Assembly (NCBI GenBank): GCA_024663395.1
Contig: JANFAH010000004.1
Span: forward strand, 1,550,001-1,614,000
Direction: 5' to 3'
DNA from: Pisolithus tinctorius
Taxonomy: Eukaryota > Basidiomycota > Agaricomycetes > Boletales > Pisolithaceae
Length of the DNA stretch: 64,000 nucleotides
The notes beneath the pieces were generated by a model. It searched no databases. It was not told the DNA's origin and saw only the letters and a list, made by a program, of their open reading frames with translations. Shown one piece after another: positions 12,100 to 25,094 of this stretch (the stretch's first letter is position 1; every line of letters starts with the position of its first letter). A program made the translations under genes and the position numbers.

Positions 12100-15000
12100 A
12101 TGCCGGACGTCTCCTCCTCGCTCGATGCGCTCGTTTCAACGCTAGTGCCACAGTCAAGAAATAATCCAAAGCTAAGAGACGAGCTTCTGGTTCATTGCGA
12201 GGAAATCCTTACTAGGTTTCATGCCCATTGACCAGCCTCACAACATGTTTATTGACGCGTCGTACAGTCACATCGGCCAAACGCACGAGAATGACATCGG
12301 CCACCTCTCCGCGTTGATAAGGAAACGGCGTCAGTCCCATTCTGTAGCCAGGGAGTCATTCCCTTACCACACCTTATAGTTCTTCAGTCAGCATCGCCAA
12401 ATAGTGCATCTCTCAGGTTCACCAACCTATTGTCCCGGCTCCTGGATCAAGTAATGTCATGTAAAGTCTAGCGGGATAGCCACCTGACCTCCTTCTTAGC
12501 CGGTTCTAACGCGTAAGCACGATGCATTGGTATTTCTACATGCCCTCGCATCGTCCCCTCGTCCGAATCAGCATGTGCCAGCTAGCGATTTTCTTGCCTC
12601 CCTTCGCCCTCCGCAAAACACGGTTCGGTCCATTTCACCTATTTCCGATTCTCAGCTGCCTCCACGCTCCCAAAAAGGGAAGTCAAAGGCAGAGCTTTTG
12701 CGGGAGTACCGTGCGCGCACAGGTATTGCCCTGCCTATCCCGTTCGTCACGCCTTTAACACATGGAAACAAGGTCACTCGCATCTTTCAGAGAATTTCCT
12801 TATCAAAGACACTTTATATCTCCTTCAAGGAATTTCTGGAAAATACATCCAACTGTCTACTTCAGATCAAGACGACCAAAGCAAGTTGATATTTGCAGAT
12901 GATACTGTGGGCCGTCTTTTCTTATTGTTTCATCTCTCCTGAAGCCTAGGTCAGAGATGTGTCATTTCGACGCCAGTCAAATCATTGATACATAGGCTTG
13001 CCGAAGTTGGCCACCTTTATTCTCGCGTCGACGCTTTCGTTAGTGATCGCAAAGGACGATCTGGTGTCGGAATGATCGAACAGAGTTTATGTCACCACCT
13101 TCAGGCTCAGTTGACAGAGTACTACCGTCTCATCGCCGTTTTGGAGTCACAAATATCCACTGCCACGGCCCGCAGTGCCGACGGACATGAAAGCGTCAAG
13201 GATGAAGAGACTGGACTAACATTGAAACGTTTGGATGTTTGGATCACCGAGTGGAGGCTGCGAATGCGAATGATGAGTGTTTGTGTCGAGGGTGCTCGAG
13301 GTAGGTTATTGTTTAACCCAGCAGAGTTGGATTGAATTCTCCCACCAGAGGCTCATGGGGGTGCCTTGGTTAATCTCATCCACAGTTACACGGACAACGG
13401 TGACCCTTTCATACGGAAATTCACCGACCAACTCCTGGAAGAGGTGGGTTTTGTGTCGTCGAAATGACTCCCAATTTTAGGCTCCCTGTCACTCCTTACA
13501 GGTGTCCCAGCCTTTTTTCTCCACCCTCCATAAATGGCTGTTTTCGGGAGAGCTTTACGACCCATACAATGAATTTTTCGTTGCTGTCAATCCCGAGCTT
13601 GCTCACGTGCAGTACCTCCTCCACCCCTCCTCTTTGGCTGGTGGGGTCGATGGCGTGTTTAGTGCACTCGGTGGCGAGACAGATGACATGTCGACTGAAC
13701 GTGAGGGAGGGCTTCGGCTGTGGGAGGCGAAGTACCAGTTTAGAGTGGATATGCTGCCCCTGTTCGTTGGAGAAGCGTTTGGGAAGAAGGTGACAATTAT
13801 GGTGCGCTTGCGGATATAAAAACTCACAGCTCTGACAGATATTTTCCACCGGAAAAAGCTTGAATTTTATTCGGTACAGCTGCCATGATAGTGACTGGGT
13901 TGCAACAAGGGAGAAGATGAGCAATACGGGGGGAAGTGAGCGTGATACATTTAATGTTTCACCTTGAAACTGAGTCCCACAGCCCTGAAATATAGCGATA
14001 TCGTCGGACTGGAGCGTTCAATTGACTCAGCCTACTCGACGGCCAGCAAACGTCTTTTCGAGATTTTTATTGAAAAATTCAAGCTACTGGATCACCTGCT
14101 CGCACTGAAACATTACCTCTTACTCGGTCATGGGGACTTTGCAGAGCAGCTCATGGAGACTCTTGGGCCAGTACAAACTTCTGTCCGTGGCCATTCACGC
14201 GTACTCACTCTTCATCTTACAGGTCGAATCTCACCCGCCCTGCAAACACTCTGTACCGTCACAACCTCACTGCAACACTTGAAACCGCTATTCGAACGTC
14301 AAATGCACAAAACGACCCCCCGGATGTGTTGCGACGTTTGGACGCACGCATGCTCGAGTATTCTCATGGCGAAATCGGCTGGGACGTTTTCACTCTGGAG
14401 TACAAAGTCGACGCCCCCATCGATACGATATTAGATCCCGACTCGATGGTCAAGTATCTCAAGCTCTTTCGTCACCTTTGGAGGATGAAGAGGGTTGAAA
14501 GTGCTCTTAGTCAAGGATGGATGCGCGTTGCGGGTGCATCTAGGACTTTTTTGAAGTTGCATGGTATGTTGACGCCTAAGTGTCGTGATGATCAGCCATA
14601 TTTGAACACACGGAGTTATAGACTTTGAGTATGACTGGCACCAGATTCGTATTGTTATGGCAGAGATGATCCACTTTGTCCGCCAAATGCTGGCCTATTG
14701 TCATATAGAAGTGATAGAATGTTCGTGGACATCTCTGATGGAGTTTTTCCATGAACCGGAAGGGGATCTCGATGCTATAATCGAGGCTCATCGCTCATAC
14801 CTCGATAGGATGGTGAGGAAGGTCCTGCTTCTGAGCCCGAAATCTGGAAAGGAGGTGAGTTCTACAGCTACAATCAAATTGCCCTGTTCACTTTTTCCGT
14901 GTCAGGAAGCACTCTTAACACAGGTTCAAGAGCTTTTCTCCACCATCTTGCAGTTCCGTGAGGCTACGGTGCGTTGCATGTGGCGGCAATTACCACGAAT

Positions 15001-15365
15001 CTTGATTCCGCATAGGATAACTTTTACCACTATTGTCTTGCCGAAACTGCAAGGAGGGATCAAACCAGAGATGCGGACAGAGTACGTTCCGTGCCTTTCT
15101 CATCTCAAAATTCATTAACTCGGATAATTAGGGCATCTACACCATCCCGACCCAGCAACAAATTGGTCTGCCGACACTTTCTCAGATGCGCAATCTTGTT
15201 AAGGAATACAGTACCACTTTCAGCGATCTTGCTTTGTCCATTGTCCACACCCTTCAGAGCCACCCTGACTTGGACTGTCGCTTCCTTGGCATTCGATTGT
15301 CATTCTCGGACTTTTATCGCGCAAAGAAAGATCAACAGCTTCTGCAGCAACATAAGCAAACATAA
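12100..15365 (+). CDS. Gamma-tubulin complex component 3 (Spc98/GCP3 family)
   Basis: Core subunit of the gamma-tubulin complex that nucleates microtubules at spindle pole bodies. The protein starts MPDVSSSLDALVSTLVPQSR. The GRIP1 region holds LIHRLAEVGHLYSRVDAFV and IEQSLCHHLQAQLTEYYRLI (about 12985-13140), the signature that singles out GCP3 among GCPs. Later exons carry LYDPYNEFFV (about 13550) and GRIP2 segments such as HYLLLGHGDFAEQLMETL (about 14105) and YLKLFRHLWRMKRVESAL (about 14455). The end was set by the spliced frame FLGIRLSFSDFYRAKKDQ, with TAA at 15363-15365. At least eight introns are implied by frame changes. Confidence 0.93.
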
Positions 15366-16309
15366 CAATGGCGGTGGGGCTTACACAGATACGTACCGGA
15401 AAGTATGCTACAGTAATGCAATAATTTGTAATCTATCAAGGACAGCTAGACTTCGTGGTTTAAATGATAACGAGATGAAGGAGGGTGCTCCATATTGCAA
15501 TCCCCGCCTCTGGTGCGGCCAGTACTCACCTACAACTGCATTCAGCTAGTTATAAGGGGTGTGTCATTGTTATTTGATTGATTGATTGATTACGTCGTCT
15601 ACTATAGCACCGTTTTCGCAGGGGATCGGATCAAATGGTCGCGTCGCAAGGATAGAATATCTCAAAGATAGATGATAATGCTGAACACTAATTGCGTGGT
15701 GCACGATGGATATATCGATCGCAGTGGGCTGTTGCCAAGGCAGCTGAAGTGCAGGGAGGGTATCCTGACGCGGAGATAACGGTGTGAACGAAGGTCTTGG
15801 CGAGACACACCTGGTCCCTAGTGTGGATTCGACAGGGATGAGCGCTTGAACACTGTGGTGACAGACGTAATGAGCCTCTACCCCGACGTGATGATGATGT
15901 CCGGTGGCGCACGAATTCCTCGGCCTAGAATGGAATATAAGGGGTCCCGGTCAGAGTTTGGCCTGTGTCGTGCGAGCCCCCCTTGTACGTTCTTAACGGG
16001 ACCTGAAGGTGCTCCGAACCTGCATCCGAGGGATTGCAAGTCATAACGCGCGGCCAATTGCTGTGTCCATGTGGGTAATGTGCTTGTGCTTCGGTCATCG
16101 GATAATCGGGAGGCGGACCGAGAGTTGCCGGTTTTGATGTCTGTCATCCCGGCGTACCGATTGTAATTATGTAGTAGAACGGGCTGCTCGCGTGCGGCCA
16201 GATCCACTCACCACAGCTTGCTGTATTAATACGTTCAAAGGCTTGGAGTTCGTCGCACTGCCGTGCAACCGGTTTCTGTTTCCCCTCTCTCTTTCTCCCA
16301 GAGATTTCG
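15366..16309. other. Intergenic region between GCP3 and the Vip1 homologue
   Basis: No gene is supported. It holds a TTGA tetranucleotide run at 15574-15591. A weak minus-strand open stretch (about 15878-16207) has only a GTG at its start and no recognisable domain. Most of the right half is probably the promoter and leader of the Vip1 homologue, including a pyrimidine-rich tract at about 16275-16300 directly before its ATG. Confidence 0.5.
15574..15591. repeat. TTGA microsatellite
   Basis: Four tandem TTGA units followed by TT, downstream of the GCP3 stop codon. Simple repeat with no evident role. Confidence 0.85.
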
Positions 16310-19300
16310 ATGCAGAACTTGCAGGATCATGTCCACCGACCGTCGCGGATGTCCACCCTCGCCGACTCCCCAGAAAGAACCTCGGGACGTTCAAGTTCTG
16401 TTCTTACAAGATCGTCTTCACGGTCCTCGATTGCCTCCTACTCCGATACGGCTCACACCTTTGAGTCCACGAGGCGTCCTGTCGTTCTCGGAATCTGTGC
16501 CATGGACATCAAAGCGAGGTCAAAGGCAATGCGAGAGATCCTTACTCGCCTAGTAGAGAGGGCTCGCGGCGCAATCCAAGTTAAAGTGTTTGGCGACAAG
16601 GTCATTCTGGACGAAGGTAGGCACATAGTGCCTCTTTTTGTTCCGTCGTTGAAGTCACTCATGCCACTTGCTTAAGATGTCGAGAATTGGCCACGCTGTG
16701 ACGTGCTCATTTCATTCTTCTCAACCGATTTCCCCCTTGATAAAGCTAGCTCTTACGTTAAGTTGCGCAACCCGTTTTGTATCAACGACCTGCCCCCTCA
16801 GGCCCTGCTGTGGGACCGTCGCCTTGTCGGCGCCGTACTGGACCACCTCCAAATTCCCACACCTAAACGGCTGGAAGTCTCGAGGGACGGTGGCCCACAG
16901 GTAGATGAAGAACTGAAGCGTCTGATGAAAAGTAAACTCGGCGTGGAGCTTGGCGGCTTCCGTGTGACCCCTGAGGTATCCCTGCGTGAGGACGGGAATG
17001 CCATTATCATTGATGGCAAGGTCCTGGAAAAGCCTTTTGTGGAAAAACCTGTCAGCGGTGAAGACCACAACGTGTACATTTACTTCCCTGGCGGCGGTGG
17101 CCGTCGCTTATTCAGGAAGGTATGTGATTCCCCGAAACCTTGTTATTTCCGTACCCATTCCAGTTTAGGTCGGGAACAAGTCAAGTGACTTCGATCCCAG
17201 CCTGAACCACCCCCGAACTGATGGCTCCTACATATACGAGGAATTCATTGAAGTCGACAACGCGGAGGATATCAAGGTGTATACTGTGGGCACTGACTAC
17301 TTCCATGCAGAGACCCGAAGGTCCCCAGTTGTGGATGGCGTCGTCCGCCGAAACACAGAGGGGAAAGAGATAAGGCACGGTTCATCTAGGTCGTGTGACC
17401 ATTCATGCTCAACGTTTCTTCAGGTTTATCACCCACCTCAGCGAGTTGGAGAAGTCTTACGCAGCAAAAATTTGTCAAGCATTTGGACAGAGCGTATGCG
17501 GGTTCGACATGCTACGGTGCGACAGAGGCAAGAAGTGCAAAGTGATAGACGTGAATGGTTGGAGTTTTGTCAAAGGAAACGAATCTTACTACGGTTAGAA
17601 ATCTGGTTGTCGCTTTGCAGTCGGACTGATAATTTCCTCGCCCGCAGATAAGGCTGCTGAGATCCTTGCCTCTCTTTGTATGCGTGTATCGGCGTCTTCG
17701 GGTCGTCCTCTGCCGGCAGCGGAAACCGCACCCCAAGATTCCTTCACTTGGCGCTTGAAGGCAAACGTGACTGTTTTCCGCCATGCCGATCGTACACCCA
17801 AGCAAAAACTGAAGTTTAACTTCCCCATTGGTGACCCCTGGACCCAACCCTTCGTCAAATTGCTAAACGGAGAAAAGGAAGAGATTATTCTCAGAGAGAG
17901 AGAACAACTAAATTTGGTCGCTCGTGCAGTAGAGGAGGCCAAAGCTCTTGGGGCTTGTGGTGAAGATCTTGCGAAACTGACCCAGCTCAACAACGCCCTT
18001 TTTAGCAAGATCGATCTTCCGGGAACGAAGGCTCAGCTAAAACCCGTCTATTCGAAACGGCAGGCAGGTCAGGCCCGGAGGCTGACGAAGTTGACCCTAG
18101 TATTCAAATGGGGCGGTGAGGTAGTGTGATCCAAGTTTGCAATTAGCTCCACCATTAATTCGGACTTATCTAGTTCACACATTCGGCGAGATACCAGTCC
18201 CGAGATCTGGGAGAGTACATGAAGAAAGACCTTTCCATCATGAGTAAGTCGCCTATATCCTATGGGTCGAATTTCATAACTTTTCTGTCACACAGACAAA
18301 GAAGCTCTTCAAAATGTCAAGGTACTTTCCATCCGGATCACTAACCAATGGCATACTAAAGCCTCGTTGCGTAGATTTACACCTCATCCGAACGACGTGT
18401 CATCGCTTCCGCCGAAGTATTTGCGGCGGCTCTCATTGATCATCCCCCGCTTTTCAGCTGCTCCGTGTCATCATCACCTACTCCTTCATCGCCGTCTTCG
18501 CAAGACGGTACTTCAAGTTCACCAAGTGGTTACTCTAAATATGGCTGTCATCTGCGGATGACGCCACCTGCTCTCATAATTCGCAAGGATTTATTAGATG
18601 ATTCCAACGCCGCGAAGGACCTCATGGATGACGTGAAGAAACGCCTGAAGATTCTACTACGACCCGGAGAGCCAGAAAAACGACCGGAACTCACTTGGCC
18701 GAAGAGTATGAAGAAGGAACCGGTAGAAGTTGTCAAGGTATCTTCAAATGTAATTATTTGTTTAAAGCCCGCGGACTGATGACTTGAGCAGGAAGTGATC
18801 GAGCTCCTTAGCTCTTTTCGGGCTATCATGCAGAGAAACTTCGAAACGATGGATATCGATAAGATCCAGGACCAATGGTTTGTTCCCTTGGATATATCTG
18901 GACTCATCGGCTCAGTGTCATGACACAGGTGTTGCGGCGACGAACCGTGGCTTTTCCGCGAGCGGTGGGAAAAGCTATTCGAAGATTTTTGTGATGTTGA
19001 ACAACGAAAATTTGATCCTTCTCGTGTGAGTTGAAATCTCTGAAGCTTAGGTATCGTTTGTGGACAATCAATCCGTAGGTGTCAGAACTCTACGATACCA
19101 TCAAGTACTGTGCGCTGCATCACCGGCAATTCCTCTTCGCTATATTCGACGAGAATGCCGGCCAAGGCAAGGATCATAATCAAACCCAAGATCGAAAGTT
19201 ACACGAGTTATATGGCCGCGCAAAAGCCCTCTTTGACCTGGTTGCCCCACAGGAGTACGGCATAGAACCTGACGAAAAGTGCGTAACATCACATTCTCTC

Positions 19301-20133
19301 TCTTCAGAAAATGCTCACACCATAATCAGAGAGGAGATAGGAGTTCTCACGTCACTTCCATTACTGAAGAACATAGTGGAGGACCTCGAGGCAGCACGTA
19401 ACGACGGAGGCAGTGCGCTCACGCTGTATTTCACGAAGGAAAGCCACATTCATACCCTCGTGAACCTTGTTTTACAATCTGGATTGCCTATCGCCAACCG
19501 AAGGATACCCGAATTGGACTACTGCGTGCGTTCTCCCTCACTTGGATATTATTGGCATTTGTCATTGATGGATCTGGTCCGCAGTCTCATATTACGTTCG
19601 TATTGATACCTTGTTCTTCCTGTCATACCGCACTCAAAATTGCCCGCAGATTTGAGTTATACGAGAGGAATTTCGGTCGTAGTAACTCAGATAAAGAGTA
19701 CTCGATTAAATTGTCTCTGAGTGAGGGTGCCCACTCGTCGAATGTTCTTGATTCCACCCTAGATGGCCGGCACTCGTTGCATGTCCAGCCAAGGAGGTTT
19801 GTAACCCAAATTATTAGATATGCCCGTCCCCGCGCTGTAATTCTGAAACCCCAACCACAGGAAACTCACGCAACATCTACCGTATAGTTTGGTCATCGAG
19901 AAACTCTCTAAGCATTTTGGGAGATTGACCGAGGTGAGTCAACTTCAGTGTCTTTCTTACCACATCAGTGTTATAATACGTAGGGTGAGGACACTGGCAC
20001 CGACACATCATTACTTGAAACGATTCAACCCCAACCTCGACGACATATTAGCTTCAATGATAGCAGCAGCGACGATCCAGCCCAGGACGTGTCACCGCCA
20101 CTAATTCGGGAAATACAACTTGGAAAATCATAA
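16310..20133 (+). CDS. Inositol hexakisphosphate/diphosphoinositol-pentakisphosphate kinase (Vip1/Asp1/PPIP5K)
   Basis: Bifunctional enzyme of inositol pyrophosphate metabolism, with an N-terminal ATP-grasp kinase making 1-IP7/IP8 and a C-terminal histidine-acid-phosphatase-like domain that removes the product. A Ser-rich N-terminus is followed by [20 protein letters not shown] (about 16470), then [35 protein letters not shown] (about 17040) and [20 protein letters not shown] (about 17230). These are hallmark kinase blocks. The phosphatase half begins with [14 protein letters not shown] (about 17780), the family's variant of the RHGxRxP motif. The C-terminal exons end EIQLGKS with TAA at 20131-20133. 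Start: ATG 16310; a second in-frame ATG 39 nt later is possible. In fission yeast the homologue controls polarity and the cytoskeleton. Confidence 0.95.
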
Positions 20134-20250
20134 CGGGTGCATCAGCCTTTTGTTGTAGACTTTGACTCATCGGTCGGGTAAACTAGAAGATGTATGGTAC
20201 ATACGATACTCCGGGAATTAGGGGGGTAATTTTATACTACGATACAGATG

Positions 20251-21259
20251 TTAAGCATTGCCATTCTCCTTGTCACGTGCAACCGTAGTAGCTTCGTGTG
20301 GGGGTCGTTGGATGAGAAGTGTCTTCAGGACTTCATTGACCTGCCCCTGCGACACAGGCGTGAAACGGAGTGAATATCCCTTCTTAAAACTCGGAGCATC
20401 ATATAGCGCGCTCGGCGATCGTGAAAACTGAGCGGATTGTTGAGCAAGCGCAGCGAACGACGTCCTGTTCTCTTGATATCTGATGCGTAATTTCAGAATT
20501 TTCGCACCCCAAGCACAACACTCTGCACTCACAATCTAAACATTCAGTTGGTTCGATTAAGGGGGTCGTCAGCAGTGCGAAGGGCAACTTACTTGAATGC
20601 CTCTTTGTTGACAACATCGAGTTCGTTGATGTGATCCAGGACTGTAACCTTGAACAAAGCTTTTGTGAAATGCAAAATATCATGTACTCGGTGTTCCGTG
20701 GGTCTTCATCCGATATGTTTGTGAGATATTATGCTAAACAGGCGATTGAAGAGTAGAGGATGTTTACCTCCACGGACGAAAACGGGCCATCAAGTTTAAC
20801 AATCCCGTCCGGGTCTCCACCAGCGGATGGAACACGTCGGTAAGGAATCGCACGGTAGGCGGCATGTCTGGATACTTATCCGGAAATGTTATCGTGAACT
20901 TGAGGACGGACCCTGCATAGTATCCTGTAGAATGCCGGCCTGTGAGTGTCGTGCACGGAGGTGGAGTGGAGGCGGAACGACACACCTTTGTGCACAAACA
21001 GAACACCGTCCCACACGAGGACACTGTCCGGTGTGGGTGTAATGTACATACCAGAGGGGCAATGCTTATTATACCGAAGGGATGCATACTCGAATGAAAG
21101 TGCCACACGGGTAGTTGGGTTGAGTGACGACGCATCACACACGCTCGACGGGTCCACCATGGACGGGGACGATGGTTTCGAAATGGAAAGTGAGTTCTTC
21201 GCGTTTCCAGCGACTGAGCTTCTTGTCGAAGGTGCAACCAACCCGCTCAACGAAGACAT
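20251..21259 (-). CDS. FTS/AKTIP-like ubiquitin-conjugating enzyme variant (no catalytic Cys)
   Basis: The UBC fold is seen in SPSGMYITP-type sequence, VLVWDGVLFVHKG, GSVLKFTITFPDKYPD and FLTDVFHPLVETRTG, then HRVHDILHFTKALFK and INELDVVNKEAF after splicing. The usual HPN is HPL, and no cysteine follows about eight residues later, so it should not form a ubiquitin thioester. This matches AKTIP/FTS, the partner of Hook and FHIP proteins in dynein-driven early-endosome transport (known from Aspergillus and animals). The first ATG in the frame is at 21257-21259; sequence upstream is open only from a TTG. The C-terminus is a polar tail ending at 20251. It lies 118 bp downstream of, and in the same direction as, the Air1/2 gene. 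Confidence 0.82.
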
Positions 21260-21377
21260 CGACAAACCAACAGATTCAGGTGCAGGTTGCAAGTACGCAG
21301 GCTGGTCTTAACATGATTTACGTAACTCAGTGCTCTTGTCAAGGTCGTTGGCATCATGCATCTTGAGAACATATGTA

Positions 21378-23261
21378 TCACCTATTGTAACCGCCATTGT
21401 AGCGTGGCCTATGTTCCCGGTCAGGCCTTCTGCCAGAATCTCTGTCTCCCGAACGCTTCTCCTGAAACTGCTGATCATGCCGACGGCGGTGCCAACCGTT
21501 GTCGTTCGCATGGTTTGCAGCACCGCGTATATGGAGACTTTGGGCCTGAATATCATCTCTGCCATTTCGGTACTCGTCACCACCTCCATCACCTAGTCGA
21601 GCCAGAAGACTGCGAGGTTTCTCACTCATCCGTGGAGGGGATAAGTTGCGTCCACCGTCCTTGAGTGACGCCCCAAACTTCATCGTTTTCCCGCGCGACG
21701 GCGGTTCCTTCATCCTTCTGTTCTTCGTGTTTTGCATATCGTTGAACCAGTCCCTCGGTTCACCATCTTCCTGTTCTCTAAGCCTTTTCTCTAGCTTCTC
21801 CCGATCTTTGTGCCTTCCACGCTTTCCAACGTCTATAGGAACGTCCAGATCCGGTAATCGGGTCAAGTCCTCGCATTCACTCAGGTCCCGTGGTCCCCGT
21901 CGAATACGAGGGGACTCCGTTGCAGGATCGTAGAACGGGCCGGACATCAGATTGAAGGCACTAAATGCGGAAGGTTCCAAAGGCGTTCCAGAAGGTCTCG
22001 GGAGCTCATCACAATCCTGAGAAAGAGGTAAAGTTCGGATTCTCAATCACGCGAGAAAGTCCGCCTACATCGCCTAGGTGCCCAGTGTTTGCACAATTGT
22101 AGCACCATTCATCTGCGCCGATGTAACCCTCACCACCCTGCCCGATGCGGAGTTGTTTCCTTGCTTCTCGATTTTTCTTGATAAGCATTCGTTCTTCATC
22201 GGTGACATACTGGTATATCCGCCACAGAGTCGGGCATTCCTAGAAGGGGTTGATGCGCCCATCGCGGTTCAGAAATACGCCATAACGCACGTTCGTCCTG
22301 TGACCTTTAGAACCACATCGGTCGCAATCATCGTATAAGTCTGGATTAAGCGAGCGAGAATATCGATTAGGACACGTCTACGGAACGTTAGTCACGCGAA
22401 CTGGGCACTCTGGACCGCTCACTTTGTTAATGTGGCCCTTCATGCCACAAGTATAGCATGTCTTGCTAATAGGGCAACTTCGGGTGGTATGCTCGTCACG
22501 AGCACCGCAAGTTAAACACTGCCACTCAATCGGTAACAAGTAACCACCAGACGAGGAAGCTTACTATCAACACTGGACATTCAAAGGCTTTGTGGTCACC
22601 CTCTGCGCCGCAATTCTTACACTTGAAGATGGATGGCTTGGCTTGCGTCGTCCCGTCTGCTTCAGCTTCGAAATACCGTACTAGCCCTGGAGCCTTGGCT
22701 GAAATTAGTAAACAGATAACAGCTATAACTGCTTCGTACCTTCCGGTCTTCATAATCCAGAAAGTCTATGTAATCGTCATTCGAGTCGACGATAGGCGGG
22801 GGTATGATTTCAATGGGGTCAGTACTGTTCGTACCAGGGGCTAGTAAAGAGACATGTGAAGGTAAGAGAAGTTTGGGATTATCCTGGCTGCAGCCTTCTG
22901 AGGGGACATCGGTGGGCCGCTGAACATATTCAGCGTTAACGTCTGGAACAGGAACAGCGACCACGTCGAAGTAGAACAATTGGGAATCCTCGGTGGATAC
23001 TTCAGGCAGGGGGGCCGAGTATGAGTTGTCACATTGTTTTCCCCCTTCCTGTTGCGCACAGTCCGCTGAATTGTGAGTTGAAGAGCCAACCTGTTCGGTG
23101 ACGGGACGTTTAGATCTTTTCTTTTTTCTATTTCTGCATCCCTTCTCGTTGGATGAGACGTCTTGGGTGGGAGTAGGCGTAGACGCGTCCTCCTCCCCGG
23201 AGGATATTTCGATTGGTGTTTGTCCTGGAGAGTTGGCCGTCAAATCAATAATTTCCGCCAT
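21378..23261 (-). CDS. Air1/2-like zinc-knuckle protein (TRAMP RNA surveillance complex)
   Basis: Five CCHC knuckles appear after splicing: CKNCGAEGDHKAFEC, CLTCGARDEHTTRSC, CYTCGMKGHINKTC, CDRCGSKGHRTNVC and CYNCANTGHLGDDC. The block ECPTLWRIYQYV sits between knuckles four and five, as in Air1, Air2 and ZCCHC7. These proteins bind RNA and Trf4-type poly(A) polymerase to feed nuclear RNA to the exosome. The N-terminus (MAEIIDLTANSPGQTPIEI) carries an IDLT/IEIS pattern resembling SUMO-interacting motifs, followed by a basic KKKRSKR stretch that may be nuclear-localising. The long C-terminus is Arg-rich. Start ATG at 23259-23261. Confidence 0.9.
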
Positions 23262-23333
23262 CCTCGAGCGAGGTCGATCGCTCCTTGACCAGAGACGCTG
23301 AGTTTATGTAAGGGCTGTGGTTTGGATATGGGT

Positions 23334-23341
23334 CATGTGAT
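23334..23341. promoter_or_regulatory. CATGTGAT element upstream of the Air1/2-like gene
   Basis: E-box-like variant 73 bp upstream of the Air1/2 start codon. Weak evidence alone; listed because the related CACGTGAC core recurs in neighbouring promoters. Confidence 0.25.
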
Positions 23342-23546
23342 CTGTCCCAAATCTGTAGATACAGATTTGTTGAAAACTCGCGAAATTGAGTACAGAAATA
23401 GGACAAAGTACAGATCGGTCATTTGTCTAGCACAAAACTTTGTACAGAGAGAAAAGAACTCATATCCGTAGTCATTTAAGGCAGTGATTGTGTTGGAGTT
23501 GAAGATATCCCACACGTTCTTAGTGACTATAGTCATATCTAAACAA

Positions 23547-24699
23547 TTAATTGTCATTAATGTGCTGCGGAACAGGGAAGCGAGGGTTAACGGCGTACTT
23601 TCTGTAAAATGTCTCCGAATCTGTAGGGACAGTCTGCAAAACATTATGAGCAGAAGCCGGAGGTCGGGCAACCAGTAATGCTAACCTCGTTTCTCCTAGC
23701 GCCGCGGGTCTTGTTGTCAAACATCCTTTCAGATTCACGGCGGCGTTCCCGGTCCTCTTTGAGCCAAGATAGAGCCGTGTGATAGAGGTTTATCGATGGG
23801 GAATCTGCGGACGAAACACATGGCCACGGCATGGGTTTCGTCACGAAGTAACCATGGTGCATGTGAGCCACGTGTGTTGGAAAGGAGTTGAGTCCGTCGA
23901 AGATGTGAGTCGCATCTATGCGGTACTTCCAGTCAATCGGATAGAACGAGAAAGGATTGATGCATACAGAGGATAGTAGCACCACGTGTGGTGCTGTCAT
24001 TTCGAAGGAATGTAAGCAATTCATCACGAACCAGAACATCGAGGTCCACGGTAACCTGGTTACACAACAGAAAGGAGTAAGAACGATCATTTAATCTTCG
24101 GAAGACAGAAGGAAGGCACCTCATCAAGAAGCAGAACGTCCCACGGAGCCATGAGACCCATGCAAAGCTGGACCCGACGGCGCTCCCCGTCGGAGATTGC
24201 GTGCATACGCCAGTCCAGGTCTACGTCTAATATATCGAGTAGCTGATCTCTGCGCTCCTTGTGTCTATAACCTCCAACGGAGTCGAGAAATGCAGAAACA
24301 GTGATGTCACCCCTTACGACAGGATTCATTGCCCTTCAAATGGACGGGCCGTCGATCGCCAGTTTTGTAGGAGAAGGCAGGAAACAAACCACTCAGTCCC
24401 GAGGAACGTCACACCATCTGGCGAGTCTCTGAAGACGTCCTTTCCCTTGACGCGGACGTCCGCATTTTTCACGAGACGTTTACCGGCGAGGATCTGTAGC
24501 AAGGTCGACTTTCCAGCTGTGGAGTAGGATGGTTCATATCGACGCACGAAAGGCACAACAACGACTCACCGCCATTTGCGCCGACCAAGAGGGTACGGGA
24601 GCCCGGGGGGAGATGAAGGGATATATTTAAAAGAGACGGAGGGGATCCGGGGTTATGAGAGTATGTTAGCCCATCTACAGAAATTGCGTATTCGTGCAT
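23547..24699 (-). CDS. CAF16-like soluble ABC ATPase (CCR4-NOT associated family)
   Basis: A single ABC nucleotide-binding domain without membrane segments. The protein starts [18 protein letters not shown]. Walker A (VGANGAGKSTLL) is assembled across a 53-nt intron. The signature-like region is [15 protein letters not shown] (about 24200), and Walker B is WDVLLLDEV, joined by splicing to [13 protein letters not shown]. It is followed by [17 protein letters not shown], which includes the H-loop. This order and the short C-terminal tail (ending QHINDN, TAA at 23547-23549) match yeast Caf16, a CCR4-NOT-linked factor. The signature LSGGQ is degenerate (SDGERR), as is usual for this subfamily. 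It is divergent from Opy2. Confidence 0.88.
24517..24569 (-). other. Intron inside the Walker A codon of the CAF16-like gene
   Basis: 53-nt intron (donor GTGAGT, acceptor CCACAG) in phase 1 of the Ala codon in GANGAGKS. Retention would destroy the P-loop. Confidence 0.8.
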
Positions 24700-25094
24700 G
24701 TTCGGCCCAGCTGTGATGGAAAATAGGAAGTAACTAGGTCCATATATCCGTAGTAAGAAGAGAACGGCAAGACTCTTAACAGCTAACAGATATGCGAAGT
24801 AAGATCTTCGGAGGCGCTAGTTATTGCCGACTTCACTGAATGAACGAAAGAAAAGTAACTTCTGTCACACGCGTGACACAGAGTATCCCGGCGTGGGAAG
24901 CGTTGCTCTGAGAACCGAATCAGTAGTGCTGACCCGGCATACCCAGCCCTCGTCGTCCAGCATCGTCTCAACCCTTTACCGACGGGGCTGCTTGCGGACG
25001 ACAGCGCTCTCGCTGACCACTTCAAACGTATATCATCAAATCACACACTCCTTTACCTTTTTTCTTCTCTGTTTATCAACGGTATCAACCCATC
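24700..25094. other. Divergent promoter region between the CAF16-like gene and OPY2
   Basis: No gene seen. It contains the outward-facing 5' regions of both genes, with a C/T-rich tract (about 25040-25075) directly before the OPY2 ATG, typical of fungal core promoters. Confidence 0.5.

Noticed and set aside
15878..16207. Minus-strand open stretch upstream of the Vip1 homologue
   Set aside because: The first codon is GTG, later splicing leads quickly to stops, and no motif is recognisable; probably promoter sequence.
23342..23546. Repeated GTACAGA words and short inverted repeats downstream of the CAF16-like gene
   Set aside because: The arms are only 5-9 bases and imperfect, within the range of chance in A/T-rich 3' sequence.
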